Below are positions 1 through 12,095 of a DNA stretch of 64,000 bases, piece after piece. This stretch comes from Nissolia schottii (lineage: Eukaryota; Streptophyta; Magnoliopsida; Fabales; Fabaceae). Location of the stretch: assembly GCA_003254905.1 (NCBI GenBank), contig QANU01011901.1, positions 234,722-298,721 of the forward strand, given 5' to 3'. Numbering within the stretch: the first letter of the stretch is position 1; the number at the start of each line of letters is the position of its first letter. A program made the position numbers and the translations under genes. The notes under the pieces are model-generated. The model worked only from the letters and a program-made list of their open reading frames with translations, was not told the origin of the DNA and ran no database searches.

Positions 1-1099
1 TTGTGTTAGGAGGAAAAATCACATTATTTTAAATTGATTAATTAATCTTATTAATAATGAAATTTAAATATCAATGTAAAAAATAAAACGTGCAATTATT
101 CTTTTAACATATTCAACTTGTTGATTTGAAATGTTTAGAGAGAGATGCATATGGTTTCAATTTTTATTTATAAACTTTATTTTTAAAAATTTTTGTTTTT
201 AAAATTTTGAAAAAAATGTTGAAAACTATAAATTTCAATTTTTTATATTAATTTTATATTTTTATTATTTCATTCGCAAAATCATTAAAATAAAAAATTT
301 TGAAAACAAAAATGGAAACCAAAACACCTTTACATACTTTCATAGCAAGAGCATTTTGTGGCTATATTTTATTTGATATCTCACACACTAACCTTATAAT
401 CATTAGTCCATAATAGTAATTTATAATATTTATGTGTGAGAGATTCAGCGAAACATAATTCAACATAATATAATAAAAAATATATATTTACAAGTGGTTA
501 AAAGTATATTCAACCTAAAGCTTAATGACTAGGTGAGAATTCATGCTAAATTTGAGAGTCAACACATAATACCAATAAAAGAAGATGACCAAATAATTGT
601 GTGCAACAAGTCAAAATAATTAAAAAAATTTAGCCAAAACACACAACCACCAACCTCGCTATGGTAGGTGTAATGGCACCATAATTGTTCTTTTACATTT
701 TTTTATTGAGATCTTTTGTCTCAATTTTTTCTCGCACTTCTCCTTTTTTTTATTTAATTATATGTTAACCATTCACGTAATTTTATTTATAATTTTTCTT
801 AAATCATTTTAAACTACTCATAATATTATACATGATAATTTTTTATTGGTAAAGTAAGAAAAAGAGAAATACACAAGAATTTTGTTCCATTTTTTCACAT
901 ATTCACCTCAAATTCACCAACTCCTTCCAAATCAAAGTGGACGGTTCAGATTCATTCTCACCACCGAATCTCAACCGTTGGATAAAACACTCACTTGCCA
1001 CATGGAAAAATGGTTGAAAAATGAATCTAACCACAAAATCAATCCCTCTACTTAGAGGGGCAATTTCGTCATTGACTCCACCCAAGCCACCCATTCCAT
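1..1099. other. AT-rich intergenic / upstream region
   Basis: No gene is visible. The stretch is very AT-rich with many short poly(A) and poly(T) runs, and becomes less AT-rich after about 900, where the promoter of the SAM synthetase gene probably lies. The open frames here are short and resemble no family I know. Confidence 0.6.
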
Positions 1100-1102
1100 C
1101 CC

Positions 1103-1109
1103 CTATAAG
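1103..1109 (+). promoter_or_regulatory. TATA box of the SAM synthetase gene
   Basis: The motif ctataag stands at the change from AT-rich upstream sequence to a pyrimidine-rich leader (about 1145-1245). A start about 30 bp downstream, near 1135, would give a first non-coding exon of about 110 nt ending at the donor at 1246. The transcription start is inferred. Confidence 0.55.
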
Positions 1110-1245
1110 TTTGAACTCTCAGCTTGAGGAGGAACCAAGCAGGTAACCACTCTTCTCTCGCAACTTCACCAACCACCCCTTCTTCCTTCTTCCTCGTTCT
1201 CTCTCGGAATTTGTAACTGTCTCTCTGGTTTTTCTACCTCCCAAG

Positions 1246-1752
1246 GTACTGTTCTTATTCTCTCTGTTGCGTTGGAAGTTAAAAAAATAATGTGAACTTT
1301 TAGTGAAGATTCTTGTCAAATCGTAGATCTCGTGATTCAATTTTGGATGTTGCACCTTTGGGTTTGTTTGGTTTAGTTTTTCTTGAACTGGGTCGATCTT
1401 TGTTTACCCGAAAGAGGTTTTTTTAAGTGATGGGATTTTTTTGTATGAAATCTTAATTTGAAGTGCACTGTGTCATTAATTTCGCTCTAGGCTTTCAGAT
1501 CCAGTTGAGTTCATATACAAATCGGTATTTTTGTTCAGTTAAGCGTTAACTTATGAGATATTTTATGAATTTTCTGGACTAATTGTAGATTTATGTTTTC
1601 AATTTTGGTGGATTTGGGAAATGATTAGACTTTGAAAGTGGACTGAGATAGGATTTGTGTGATTATTGATTAGAATAGGATGGAAAATGAGACTTTTCTT
1701 TGATTTTGCCTTTATAGGCACTAATTGTTTGCTATCAATTGATGTTCTGCAG
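1246..1752 (+). other. 5'-UTR intron of the SAM synthetase gene
   Basis: The donor ccaag|gtact and the acceptor gatgttctgcag|gttttg bracket a T-rich 507-bp segment that ends 9 bp before the start codon. Leader introns are common in highly expressed plant housekeeping genes and often raise expression. An alternative donor, gcag|gtaacc, lies at 1143. The splice sites are read from sequence only. Confidence 0.7.
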
Positions 1753-1761
1753 GTTTTGAAA

Positions 1762-2946
1762 ATGGCAGCAGTAGAGAGTTTCCTTTTCACCTCCGAATCC
1801 GTGAACGAGGGACACCCCGACAAGCTCTGCGACCAAATCTCCGATGCTGTCCTCGATGCCTGCTTGGAACAAGACCCTGATAGCAAGGTTGCCTGTGAAA
1901 CCTGCACCAAGACCAACATGGTCATGGTCTTTGGAGAGATCACAACCAAGGCCAATGTAGACTACGAGAAGATCGTGCGTGACACTTGCAGGAACATTGG
2001 ATTCGTCTCCAACGATGTTGGTCTGGATGCTGACAACTGCAAGGTCCTTGTCAACATTGAGCAGCAGAGCCCTGATATTGCACAGGGTGTCCATGGCCAC
2101 CTCACCAAGAGGCCCGAGGAAATCGGTGCCGGCGACCAAGGTCACATGTTTGGCTATGCCACTGATGAGACTCCAGAGCTTATGCCTTTGAGCCATGTTC
2201 TTGCCACCAAGCTTGGCGCTCGCCTCACTGAAGTTCGTAAGAATGGTACCTGCCCTTGGCTGAGGCCTGATGGCAAGACCCAAGTCACCGTTGAGTACTT
2301 CAATGACAAGGGCGCCATGGTTCCGATCCGTGTCCACACCGTGCTTATCTCCACTCAGCACGATGAGACTGTCACCAACGATGAAATTGCTGCGGATCTC
2401 AAGGAGCATGTGATCAAGCCTGTGATCCCTGAGAAGTACCTTGATGAGAAGACCATCTTCCACTTGAACCCCTCCGGCCGATTCGTCATCGGAGGTCCTC
2501 ATGGGGACGCCGGCCTCACTGGCCGCAAGATCATTATTGACACATATGGTGGATGGGGCGCACACGGCGGTGGCGCCTTCTCAGGAAAGGACCCAACCAA
2601 GGTGGACAGGAGTGGTGCCTACATTGTGAGGCAGGCTGCCAAGAGCATTGTTGCAAGTGGACTTGCCAGGAGGTGCATTGTGCAAGTGTCCTACGCCATC
2701 GGCGTGCCGGAACCCTTGTCTGTGTTTGTTGACTCATATGGCACTGGGAAGATCCCAGACAAGGAGATCCTCAACATTGTGAAGGAGAACTTTGACTTCA
2801 GGCCAGGGATGATCTCCATCAACCTTGACCTCAAGAGGGGTGGGAACAGCAGGTTCTTGAAGACTGCTGCATATGGACACTTTGGAAGGGAGGACCCTGA
2901 CTTCACATGGGAAGTGGTGAAGCCCCTCAAGTGGGAGAAGGCTTAA
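1762..2946 (+). CDS. METK: S-adenosylmethionine synthetase (methionine adenosyltransferase)
   Basis: This enzyme makes S-adenosylmethionine from methionine and ATP in the cytosol. The product is the methyl donor for lignin, phospholipid and nucleic acid methylation and the precursor of ethylene and polyamines. The 394-residue product is about the family's normal length. It has GHPDKLCDQ near residue 17, the family signature [15 protein letters not shown] (122-136), the glycine-rich phosphate loop GGGAFSGKD (269-277), and the usual C-terminal YGHFGRED region. The coding part is one exon. The start MAAVESFLF is the conserved family start; the frame stays open 32 codons upstream, but that stretch lies in the 5'-UTR intron. 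The coding region is much richer in G+C than its surroundings, as expected for a strongly expressed gene. All motifs are intact, so it is probably functional. Confidence 0.98.
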   Translation: MAAVESFLFTSESVNEGHPDKLCDQISDAVLDACLEQDPDSKVACETCTKTNMVMVFGEITTKANVDYEKIVRDTCRNIGFVSNDVGLDADNCKVLVNIEQQSPDIAQGVHGHLTKRPEEIGAGDQGHMFGYATDETPELMPLSHVLATKLGARLTEVRKNGTCPWLRPDGKTQVTVEYFNDKGAMVPIRVHTVLISTQHDETVTNDEIAADLKEHVIKPVIPEKYLDEKTIFHLNPSGRFVIGGPHGDAGLTGRKIIIDTYGGWGAHGGGAFSGKDPTKVDRSGAYIVRQAAKSIVASGLARRCIVQVSYAIGVPEPLSVFVDSYGTGKIPDKEILNIVKENFDFRPGMISINLDLKRGGNSRFLKTAAYGHFGREDPDFTWEVVKPLKWEKA

Positions 2947-3444
2947 GTGATTCCACCTGCTTGTGTGCTTGCTTGCTTGGGAGTTTTGCACCTTATTTAC
3001 TACATGATATCTAATATCTACACCTCTCTCTGTGTCTTCCTCTCCATCTGTTATGTTTCTCCTATGTTTTTTCTTTTTGTGATTTTTTTTATATGATCAA
3101 TCAAAAAAATGTACTCTCAGCTTGTATGGCTAATATTTGTAGTAGTGGCAAATCAAAAAGAGAGTTTACAGTTAACTATTTGTTGTACATCTTTCTATAA
3201 ACTTCAATGCATTTTTAGTCCTAAGCTTCTCACATTTTATTTAGTTTGTAAAGATCCCCATTCCAAAATGAAGATAGGTGCTAAAGAGAAAGAATAAAAT
3301 TCATGCTGAGAGAGGGATGTGAGCTGAGTGAAATTTTCTCTCTCTGTCCTAATGACTTTGTTTCTTTATTTTGACTTTGATGTTAAAGACAACTTAAAAT
3401 TTAGGCTTCATTACTTATACATGGTTTTAGTATAGCTGTATATT
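2947..3444 (+). other. 3' UTR and flank of the SAM synthetase gene
   Basis: T-rich sequence after the stop codon with several possible plant polyadenylation signals between about 3060 and 3130. The exact cleavage site cannot be fixed. No further gene is seen before the small transposon at 3445. Confidence 0.5.
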
Positions 3445-3612
3445 AAAATATGGGTCAGAATACAAATTTACAATTGCATGAGCCTGATCCTGTGGTGATT
3501 ATTTCAGACTTTTTTTTATATTAAAAAAAAAAGTCTGGGGGCTGAAATCGTCATAGGGTGTGACGATTTCAGACTCATACAAATGTAAATTTTTTACATG
3601 GAACATATTATG
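3445..3612. mobile_element. Short Mutator-like deletion derivative (family A, small copy)
   Basis: The left end (atatgggtcagaatacaaat... then catgagcctg) matches the reverse complement of the right end (ctcatacaaatgtaaatttt, then catggaacatattatg). The middle holds a near-perfect palindrome of agactttttt type and the repeated motif 'tgaaatcgtcatagggtg / gacgatttcag'. The same ends and motif occur in the 2.6-kb element at 11.26-13.91 kb, so this looks like an internally deleted relative. It has no coding capacity. Confidence 0.6.
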
Positions 3613-3988
3613 GGATATAAATTCTTTGTGGGGAATATATAGGTAATAAATCCTAAAATTTACTTATAAGCAGCTAAAGGTAAAAATGTGTTGTGTTCAA
3701 TAGTATGGTTAATGCCCCATGAAATGAACATGCTGCCGGAAGTGGTATGACAGTTAGTAGTTGCCTGTTATAGCATAGAAGCGGCAAAGGAAATGCAAAT
3801 AAAAATGCAAGACATAATAATGTGAAGTTATCAACCTAGTCTCACATGATTGAGTTTTTTTGAACATTTAATCACTATAGTGATTCGACAAAAAATAGCA
3901 TTTGGACATATAAATTGCCCAAATCTAATTACTGAGGCATCACAAATGTTATTTCACGCGAATTAAGATTCTTTACCATGAAAGAGAG
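3613..3988. other. Intergenic
   Basis: AT-rich spacer between two mobile elements. No gene or clear signal is seen. Confidence 0.5.
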
Positions 3989-4272
3989 GGTAACGAGTAG
4001 GAATGGGGTATAGGCCTAATAATCCAATTAGTCTGATTGGAGAGTTTAGAATATTATAAATAGGGGAGAATGGAATTAGAGGATATGGAAAATTGTATTG
4101 GCTAATCCTACCTCTCTCTTACGATAATCTTCTCTCTAGTCATCTCCTTCCTTAGGAAGGTTTTCCATCACTATCCATTTCCTTTGTAATTCAAACACCA
4201 CAAATGCAGAAAATACACAAAATTGTTCTATTATTTCCATAATTCAGTCCATTACAATTTCACTTCGTTACA
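3989..4272 (+). repeat. 5' LTR
   Basis: A 284-bp copy, aligned with the 3' LTR over its whole length. It contains a TATA-like attataaatag and ends cttcgttaca. The first base differs from the TG expected at an LTR start. The sequence after the LTR, aatggtgctttcattgg, sits where the tRNA primer site belongs. It does not match the initiator-Met type (tggtatcagagc), and I could not assign a tRNA. Confidence 0.85.
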
Positions 4273-4687
4273 AATGGTGCTTTCATTGGTCACCATGCCT
4301 ACCATCCATGGTGGAGAAAACAACTCAACCTCAACACCAGAATTTACAAAAAAAATTGAAGAAAAACTTCCACGGTTCGCCGGAGAGCACGGTTTTTGGT
4401 GGATCCTTAGTGCATGGAAGCTTTGGAAGGCCAGAGGTGCATCAGAATCGCAGAGGTTGCCGCAGGTTGAAGAAGGATTGTTTGGTCGCGATCTGACTTA
4501 GTTTCGGCTATGGCGTCGGCGAAATCAGTCGGCAGATTGGCAGACCTTTGAGGTAACATTCCTGCACTGTTACCAGCCAAATTTTAGATCAATCTTGCCA
4601 GAAATTGTTCAAACTAAAGTTGCAGAGTGGGAAATTGATTGGGAAGAAACAATAGAAAAATTCAGATCACAGTTACAGGACTAACCA

Positions 4688-5542
4688 ATGCTACCAGCAT
4701 CAGAAGCAAAAATTCCAAAAAATGCACAGACAACAATTCACAGCAATCCAGAGGCAACAAGCCATTCAACAGCAGCAGATCAACAATTGCAGTGCATAGA
4801 TCCAGAAATTCAAGCTGAGGTAGAGGCAAATGCACAAATTCAGGCATTAATGAGGGTAAATCTACATTTACTTGTACCGGATTCAAGTTTACATGATTCA
4901 GATCCATTATCAGCTCGTCCTGAGGCGGTATGGCAGAAACCACCACCGAAGCCACTGGATCTGACGGTTGCGACAGAGATGGCGCCACAAGAAGCAAAAC
5001 CAGAGCAAGGAAGTCAGGGGGCAACGATCTGTAGTAAGGCAAGGGTCAGTTCCGGAGAAGAAGAGGAGACGCTACTGCCGGCGACGAGACTCGCCGTTAA
5101 GGCAGCGGCAGAAGCACGTGATGACGTCGGCAACACGCCAGAGGGAAGGGTGGTTGTGGGCAGGAGCTCTTTTGAGCACGGTGGTCCCAGCAGGAAGGAA
5201 AGAGAGGCAGCAAATGGCGACTGTGGTGAGCTGGCTACTGCGGCGACGGGGCAATGGTGGCAGGAGGTGACGACACGATGGCTGGTCGTTTCCGCTGCTG
5301 CTGTTTTCGCAGGTAAGAAGGGTCGCACTACCAGGGGAGTTGACGGCACCTCGGCAACGGTAACCGGAAAGGAAGCGCGAAGGATGGGGGCTTCCGTCGT
5401 GCCACTGGTCTTGACGGGGAGAGAAGACGTGATGGCAAACCGCACGACAAACCCAGATGCGGCGGACCGAAGCACGGCGAGCGAAGGCGCCGCGGTGGCT
5501 GGAGAGAAGCAAGGCGACAAGCAAGGGGGATTTGAGGTATAA
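4688..5542 (+). CDS. Unrecognised ORF inside the LTR element
   Basis: A 284-codon open frame in the element's interior. Its first third is rich in Gln, Asn and Ala. The rest, from about 4920 on, is rich in G+C and CpG and encodes Ala, Gly, Arg, Glu and Thr. I see no gag zinc knuckle, protease or polymerase motif. Long open frames also exist on the other strand here, as expected of any G+C-rich stretch with few stop codons, so the frame may not be translated. It could be an eroded gag region or a captured host segment. Confidence 0.3.
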   Translation: MLPASEAKIPKNAQTTIHSNPEATSHSTAADQQLQCIDPEIQAEVEANAQIQALMRVNLHLLVPDSSLHDSDPLSARPEAVWQKPPPKPLDLTVATEMAPQEAKPEQGSQGATICSKARVSSGEEEETLLPATRLAVKAAAEARDDVGNTPEGRVVVGRSSFEHGGPSRKEREAANGDCGELATAATGQWWQEVTTRWLVVSAAAVFAGKKGRTTRGVDGTSATVTGKEARRMGASVVPLVLTGREDVMANRTTNPDAADRSTASEGAAVAGEKQGDKQGGFEV

Positions 5543-6039
5543 GGGTGGCGCGAACGATGATTCACCCACCGCCATTACCAGTGGCGCTCGTGGGCACGAT
5601 GGTGGGTTGAGCTGGTGCTGGAAGCAGCCGTTGCGGCGTTGGTGGTGATGGGGAGAGAAGTCGTGGCCATGAGGGCCATGACGCCGACGCCAGCGAAAGG
5701 GGAGAAGACCGAAGCTTCTGGAAATCTGCAGCCAACAACAAAGTGGGCACAATGGAAGAAGGAAGGCCCTAGGGTTGCCTTAGGGCAAGATGGGCTGCAG
5801 CATGAGTGGGTGGGCCGAGTGGCCTTTATTTTGGGCCTCAATCACTTAGCAAGAAAAAAAGCCAATGGATATTGGGGTCCGTTACTCTTGTTCAAAAGTC
5901 CACTCTGTTTTTGAAGCCCAAATGAATGCAATTCAAGCTTGTTGGATTATTGCTTATGAATTATATTTTAAGCAATGGGATTCTGGTGGAGATAATTCTC
6001 GAACCTTGAGGACAAGGTCCATTTTGAAGAGGGGAGTAG

Positions 6040-6326
6040 TGTAACGAGTAGGAATAGGCTATAGGCCCAATAATCCAATCAGTCCAATTGGAGAGTCTAG
6101 GATATTATAAATAACGGGAAAATGGAATTAGAGGGTATAGAAAATTGTATTGGCTAATCCTATCTCTCTCTCTCTTAGGATATTCTTCTCTCTAGTCATC
6201 TCCTTCCTTAGGAAGGTTTTCCATCACTATCCATTTCCTTTGTAATTCAAACACCACAAATGCAGAAAATACAAAAAATGTTCTATTTTTCCATAATTCA
6301 GTCTATTACAATTTTACTTCGTTACA
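6040..6326 (+). repeat. 3' LTR
   Basis: A 287-bp copy starting tgtaacgag and ending cttcgttaca. It differs from the 5' LTR by roughly 20 substitutions and small indels, including a short extra ct run. The sister-LTR divergence points to an old rather than very recent insertion. Confidence 0.88.
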
Positions 6327-7844
6327 GAGAATGTGAAGTGAAACAAAAAAAAAAAAAAAAGATTTGCCCTAGGATCAATGTAGCCAATTATGAGTGGGTC
6401 TCACAATATTCAGTTAAAGACGGATTGTCCTTTATTTTCTTGCTTTACAATCACTTTTACCACAGAGGATCTAAATGTTTTTTTTACATATTAATTTTTT
6501 TTTCCTTTAGATATTCAACTTGATGTTTCTTTCAAAAATTATATAAATTCTTTAAAATTAGATTATCAAATATATTAGAACACATCATGTCAACAAATGC
6601 CATTAACCACTATCAAAAAATTATTTGTGTAATATGCATGAAGTTAAGGATTCAAATTTTAGTGTCATTGATGTAAAAAAGAACAAAATAAAGAAAACAC
6701 CCTTAACATAATTCACAAATTTATAAAATGCTTAAATATGTTTCGAGTCTATGACAAATGTATGAGATTTAGTTTGTGTTTCTAAAAAAAATTCTTTTGA
6801 TTTTGGTTTAAATATATCATAAATTACGTAATTTTAATCCTTGTTGTTAGTCAGACTATGTGATTTTAGTTCCTGTCATTACAGAAACTTTATTAACTGT
6901 TGACGTGGCTAATATCACATCAGTTGTGCCATGCTAACAAAATAAACTCACATCACCCAACTTATAACCCTATCCAAACCCGATCAATAACCCGCTATTT
7001 GACTAGTTTTTGAGTTGTGGATGAGTCATGATTTAAGGATAAATTCAAGTCAAATAGCAAGGTTATAAGCTAGGATATATATTGAGTGAACTTCTAAATC
7101 AACCATTAACTAAATCAAATTTTAAAAATTTGTCATATGCTTATTTAAGCCTTTATAGAACTGCATATACGGTTATATGAATTTCTCTTGCAGGCCGGCA
7201 GGCCCCCCGATCACGATTTTGCCTACCCTAAAGGAGCATGACAGCTTGTCGCTTATAACTGCCTCATGAGTCACGACATTCATTAGTGATTATGAATCTT
7301 CTGATTACAGTGCCTGTGAGGCTCCATTATTGGCCCAGACTTTAGCCCCATGCCCTAGGCCTTCTATTGTCATTTGTCCATTGTTTTTATGCACATGTGT
7401 TTGCTCTTGTTACTTTTGACTTTACCCTTTTGTCCATATCCATTAGCCCATTCAAAAACCACCACGCACACCCCCAACCTCAGCCCATGAGTCATTATAA
7501 AAAAAAATGATATGATTTGTTACAAAAACAAAATCTGACCCAAAATCATCAAAAACACAACATCTTTTGGCATATTGAGTGAAAAACCAACAAAATCAAG
7601 GGGTCACTTCTAAATGAAAAAACAGGTGGAGCTACTAAAACCTTGTGTTTTGATTTATGGGGAAATAATGCTCTAACCCTTTTCACGTTGATTTAGCATA
7701 TTGCCATACTCATAAAGCCACGTGTAAAGAATTCCAGATTGGACCACTAAACTTACCGTTACATCACTAATGTGGAGACAGGGGACTAATGAATAGTACA
7801 TTATGATATCGAAAGGATCGGGGGTCGCAATAAGTGTGTCTTAG
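6327..7844. other. Intergenic, transposon-derived spacer
   Basis: No gene. The segment at about 6730-6960 (gtttcgagtctatgacaaatg, tgacgtggctaatatcac) resembles common dispersed legume repeats. A short G+C-rich patch lies near 7190-7220. Nothing else can be supported. Confidence 0.4.
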
Positions 7845-8140
7845 TATTTTTTTTATGGAATAAACTTTTAAATTAATTTTTTTTAGTTGTTAGTGGTGCT
7901 TAAATTTATCATTAAGTTAATAAAGCTGTTATATTAGTTTTTGAAATTTTTAAAAATTAATTAAGTTATTTTTTGAGAAGGAATAATTTAATTGATGCTG
8001 AAAAATTAACTTGATTAATTTTTAATAACTTTAATGATTAATATGACAATTTTCGTAATTTGGTTACAAACTTAATTGATGTTAATAACTTCAAAGACGA
8101 ATTTAAAAATTTATATTTTTTTTTATGAAAAATTCATTGT
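7845..8140. mobile_element. Inverted-repeat MITE-like element
   Basis: The left half (from about 7858: taaacttttaaattaa ... taaaaattaattaagttatt) is the imperfect reverse complement of the right half (aacttgattaatttttaata ... aatttaaaaatttatat). The arms meet near 7980-8000, so the segment would fold back on itself. There is no coding capacity. The outer limits and target duplication are not clear. Confidence 0.5.
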
Positions 8141-10424
8141 TACACCTAGAACGTCACATAATTTGACTCTTAGTTAATAATAAAACGACATTTTAAAATA
8201 AGAACAAAGTCCTTACATGTAATGCTCCACTTGCATCTAAAAATTTATGCTTATCTATGCAACATGTACGGTTGTATTGATTTCTGGATCACTTTATTTC
8301 GATGGACGGAAGTGGGTTTAGGATCCAAATACCTAATTAGCATAATTTGTAGTATGCTTTAATCGCAGCATGGCGAAGACGATGTTTCAAATTTTTGATT
8401 CAGATCCTCTAAGGTGGTGAGATTCTTTATTTTTAAAAATAAAGTAAAAAATCTCATAATTAAATAATTAAAGTGAGAATGAGACATGACTTAAATATAA
8501 AGTTATGAGAACAGAGACAAAACTTAATACTAAAAGTTAATCTTGTATTTTAGTTGATGATAATATACAAGACATAATTTATTGTATCTGTATCATATTT
8601 GATTTTGTGGTGAAAAGACATAAAAATATAACAAAGGGCTTAAAATACTATTTAGGTCTTTTTCTCACTCATTTATAATTTCATTAAAACTTTGTCTTTA
8701 TTCTTGCTCTTATGTCTTAGCAAAACAAAAGTAGAAAAAATATACTAATTTACTGTCATGAAACACAAATTTTTGTGCTTATCTTCATAATTAAATAAAA
8801 TCTTTTATTATTGTTTCTCTGTATTTGTGTTCTGTATAATAACCAAATGCAGCTTGCTTATGGAGGGAGAACTTCATCACGTGCCTGCCTAGACATACTT
8901 TCCACTATTTTCCATGCATGTGGTTTTAGTAAATGTTAGATCCTCCAGTCAAGAAAATGCTAGCTGGTCCAGTTTGCATAGTGTGTCATGTTCCAGTCAC
9001 TCTAGCATGCATTCACGGACTTGTTTAGTCAAATATAAGTACTAGTAGTATTTATACAGACTTACCCTTTAATGGATTAATGAAATCTTCCAGGTACAAA
9101 ATTACACGAGACTCGAACACAACCCATTGAGATTCAATAACACTCAACATGTATAAAACGAATCTCATTAAAATCTTCTTATAAATCCCTTAAATTTTAA
9201 GAAATTGAAAGAATATTCACCTCAAACAATTTAGGAAAACCCTAAATTCTAAACATCCCTAGCCAACTTTCCTGCCCATGTATAACTACCTATAATTTGA
9301 TAATTGTGGATTCTACTTGATGGATCTTGCAAATACTTGATGAGATATACAATAAAGATGGGGAGGCGTCTTCCTTAGAACATTGCTTTGTTTATACATA
9401 AAGTGGCTCTTAAAATCACAAGCAGATCAAGGTCCAAACACTTGACCTTATTTTTTCCAACTAGTCTAAATCAGATAAGGCTTCAAACTCATTTAGGTGC
9501 TAATTGGGCTGTACCTGGACAGGCCTATTTGGGCCTGAGTTATTTGGTCCCAAATTGAGCTGACCAAATGGGTTGGGCCAGTATGCATGAATATTTTTTG
9601 GTAAGTACATAGATAGCAAGGCCCAGTGTCTAGAAAAAAAACCCATCAATTAATAGCTTCATGTACTGATAAACATCACATTTTGTGTAACAATAATTAT
9701 AGATTATCAGATCAGATCCAATCTCTCCATGCCACGACAAAGGACAAACAAAGACAAAATACAGATGATTTGAAGTTTCAATTATATTCTCCTAACACAT
9801 GTATTGCGTGGTAATCTTGTAGTAATAATAAAACTTTAGTGACTTTAATTGAAAACAAAGAAAGAGCCCAAAAAAAAAAACAAAAGCAAGAAGTCCTAGA
9901 TAAAGTTATTAAAATTTCAATTTAAATCTTAAAATTTTACAATTTAAAAAAAATTTATTTAATTTTACTATTATCAATTAAATTTAATAATTTTATAATT
10001 TAAATTATATTATAATTTTATATTTTATGTTTTTATTTTGTTGGTTGAATTTTAAATCTCGATTGTAACAAACCTTTCCGACGGCACCCTGCTAGAGGCT
10101 GCTGCAAGCTGACGCTCAAAGAAGTATTGTTGCAATTTGGAAAAGTCGTAGTTAGTTCGTTAAAATCGTGGTGGCCCCGTGTGACGGTCCTCTATGATGC
10201 GCAAATGTAGTAGTAAAAATAAATTATAGTTTTATTCATCATGTAACGTGAGATAATAATGGCGAATATTTAATGTCGGGCACAAAAATAGTAATTGTCG
10301 TTTTTCAAAAATACTATTTTATTTCAACTTGTAATACGAGATGTATTCTATTTTTGATGAATATTTTTTTGAATTCGTAATATCTAACCGTAACTATTTT
10401 TTCCGCTCTTTCATTTATATCTCT
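8141..10424. other. Intergenic
   Basis: AT-rich spacer with no supported gene. The patch at 10070-10200 is richer in G+C (ccgacggcaccctgctagag) and has no recognisable product. The open frame near 9626 is short and low in complexity. Confidence 0.4.
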
Positions 10425-10600
10425 ATTTACAATGGAGTGTTTATTAATATAATTAATATAAAGAGAATAATAATTATATTAAATATATGAATTTTTTATT
10501 TTTACACAAACATAATTTTATACATTTGTTAATATATTTTTTTTGTCTTAATATGTGTTGTTTGATTTTGGATAATTAAAGCAAAATGAAAGGAGTATTT
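10425..10600. mobile_element. Mariner/Stowaway-type MITE relic (copy 1)
   Basis: The sequence gtttattaatataattaata... through tgtttgattttgg...gaaaggagtatt closely parallels the segment at 59405-59582. It ends in the 'aaa-ggagta' form typical of plant Mariner/Tc1-type MITEs. It has no coding capacity. The left limit is approximate. Confidence 0.4.
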
Positions 10601-11262
10601 TTTTTAAAGGGACATAGTTAATAATAATAAGGTTATGATGAGTGTCCAAGTGAATAGATCCGAGTCCTTAAGATTCGATCTTGATTTCAATTACAAAATT
10701 TATGTGTATGAAAAAAAAGAAAAAGAAAAAAAAACTATTGGAAGGAATATTCATTTAAGTATCCCATATAATTAGTTTCATACTTGCCTACTATGCTTCT
10801 TTGGAATTTTATTCTTATTGAGCACTTTGTATGGCATATAGTTGTGTCTTCTTCCTCACATGGAAAAATAATAACACAACACAGAATGCAATTTGAATTT
10901 TGCGTAGATCATATATGGATGGATCAGAATTTAATTAAATGAATACAACATATGGTTCCACAATTTTTCGAAATATATAAAAAAACAAAGATTACAGGCT
11001 ATTTTATGAGAGATATAAAATGAGTCATAGCCGCCATTGGACTTTGAAAGTCCACATGCAAAGCACAAGTAACTAAATTCAACAAATGTCTGCTACATTA
11101 GAACAAAATTAAAAAAAAACGTCTCTACGATTTGCATTGAATTTGCCCATGAAATTTTGGTGTGAAAAGATGGAAGGGGACGTACACTGGTGGTGACCGT
11201 GCAAGGCTAAGGTACTATCAACGGGCTATTAACATTTAGGTGGATTCAGATTAAAGGGATCT
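10601..11262. other. Intergenic
   Basis: AT-rich spacer between two transposon relics. No gene is supported. Confidence 0.4.
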
Positions 11263-12030
11263 TAAAACATGGGTCAAAATATAAATTAATATTTGTATGG
11301 GTTGAAATTATAACATTGTCATAGGATAGAGTGATTTCAGAACTTTTGAAACATATAAAAAGATAAAAATAAAACGGACTTGAAATCGCCATTGCTGCAA
11401 GCGATTTCAAAACAGCAACAGAGAGCATGGGACACGAGGCCGGGGGATAGACGTATGCATCGGTTGCAGGGGGTGCACCCTAAAATCGCCAAAGATCATG
11501 GTGATTTCAGCCATGTCACATCATGCACATTACCGAGGGGAAATCATGTGGAAGAGTGGAAGAGAGGAGGGGAGGAGTTTCATTATAAATACCATACACT
11601 ACACTACACTTCACTTCTAATTCACTCCTTCACTCTTGCATCTTTCATTTTTATAATTTGTTCATACTTCACTTTCCTTCTTAGTAAAGTAAACAAGTTG
11701 TAACAATGTTATTGTAAACTCTTTATCTGTATTTAAGTAAAAAAAGTAGCATTACGATTGTGAGACCTCAGAAGGAAGATGATACTGTAAATTCATTGCT
11801 ACACATCTCAGAAAAATCCTGGAGAAATAATCACGTTTATATTTATCTTATATAATCATTATTAGTGTTATATTTGATTGGTCATGTGTATATTCATATG
11901 TATTATTTTTGTAACGACAGAAATCTCTACTTTAATTTTTTTAGGAGGAAAGGTACAATTATATAAAGTAAAATTTGGATAACTTAATTTGGTACATTTT
12001 AACGATAGAAATCTCTACTTTTTTATTAAT

Positions 12031-12046
12031 ATTCTTATTCTTATTC

Positions 12047-12095
<49 letters not shown>
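12031..12095. repeat. (ATT)n microsatellite
   Basis: About 65 bp of att/cttatt units, starting as attcttattctt and becoming pure (att)n. It abuts the telomere-like tract. Confidence 0.9.

Larger units (their letters stand above)
3989..6326 (+). mobile_element. Non-autonomous LTR retrotransposon, complete with both LTRs
   Basis: Two direct repeats of 284 and 287 bp bound a 1.77-kb interior. By eye they are roughly 92-93% identical. The right LTR has the canonical TG...CA ends (tgtaacgag ... cttcgttaca). The left LTR begins gg instead of tg. A polypurine tract (gaagaggggagtag) abuts the right LTR, and the preceding 'aggacaaggtcc' is a common pre-PPT motif of plant Gypsy elements. The flanks gagag / gagaa are a probable 5-bp target duplication with one change. 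The interior shows no protease, reverse transcriptase, RNase H or integrase, so the element must depend on a relative (LARD/TRIM-like). The direction follows from the PPT position. Confidence 0.88.

Noticed and set aside
1666-1761. N-terminal extension of 32 residues for SAM synthetase
   Set aside because: This segment is T-rich and ends in a good 3' splice site at 1752. The family protein begins at the ATG at 1762.
1735-2565. 276-codon open frame antisense to the SAM synthetase gene
   Set aside because: It mirrors a G+C-rich, highly conserved coding region; the sense frame has every catalytic motif and the antisense product resembles nothing.
5014-5752. Long minus-strand open frames in the LTR element
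   Set aside because: They lie in a stop-poor, CpG-rich block, are low in complexity and have no domain. A chance opening is more likely.
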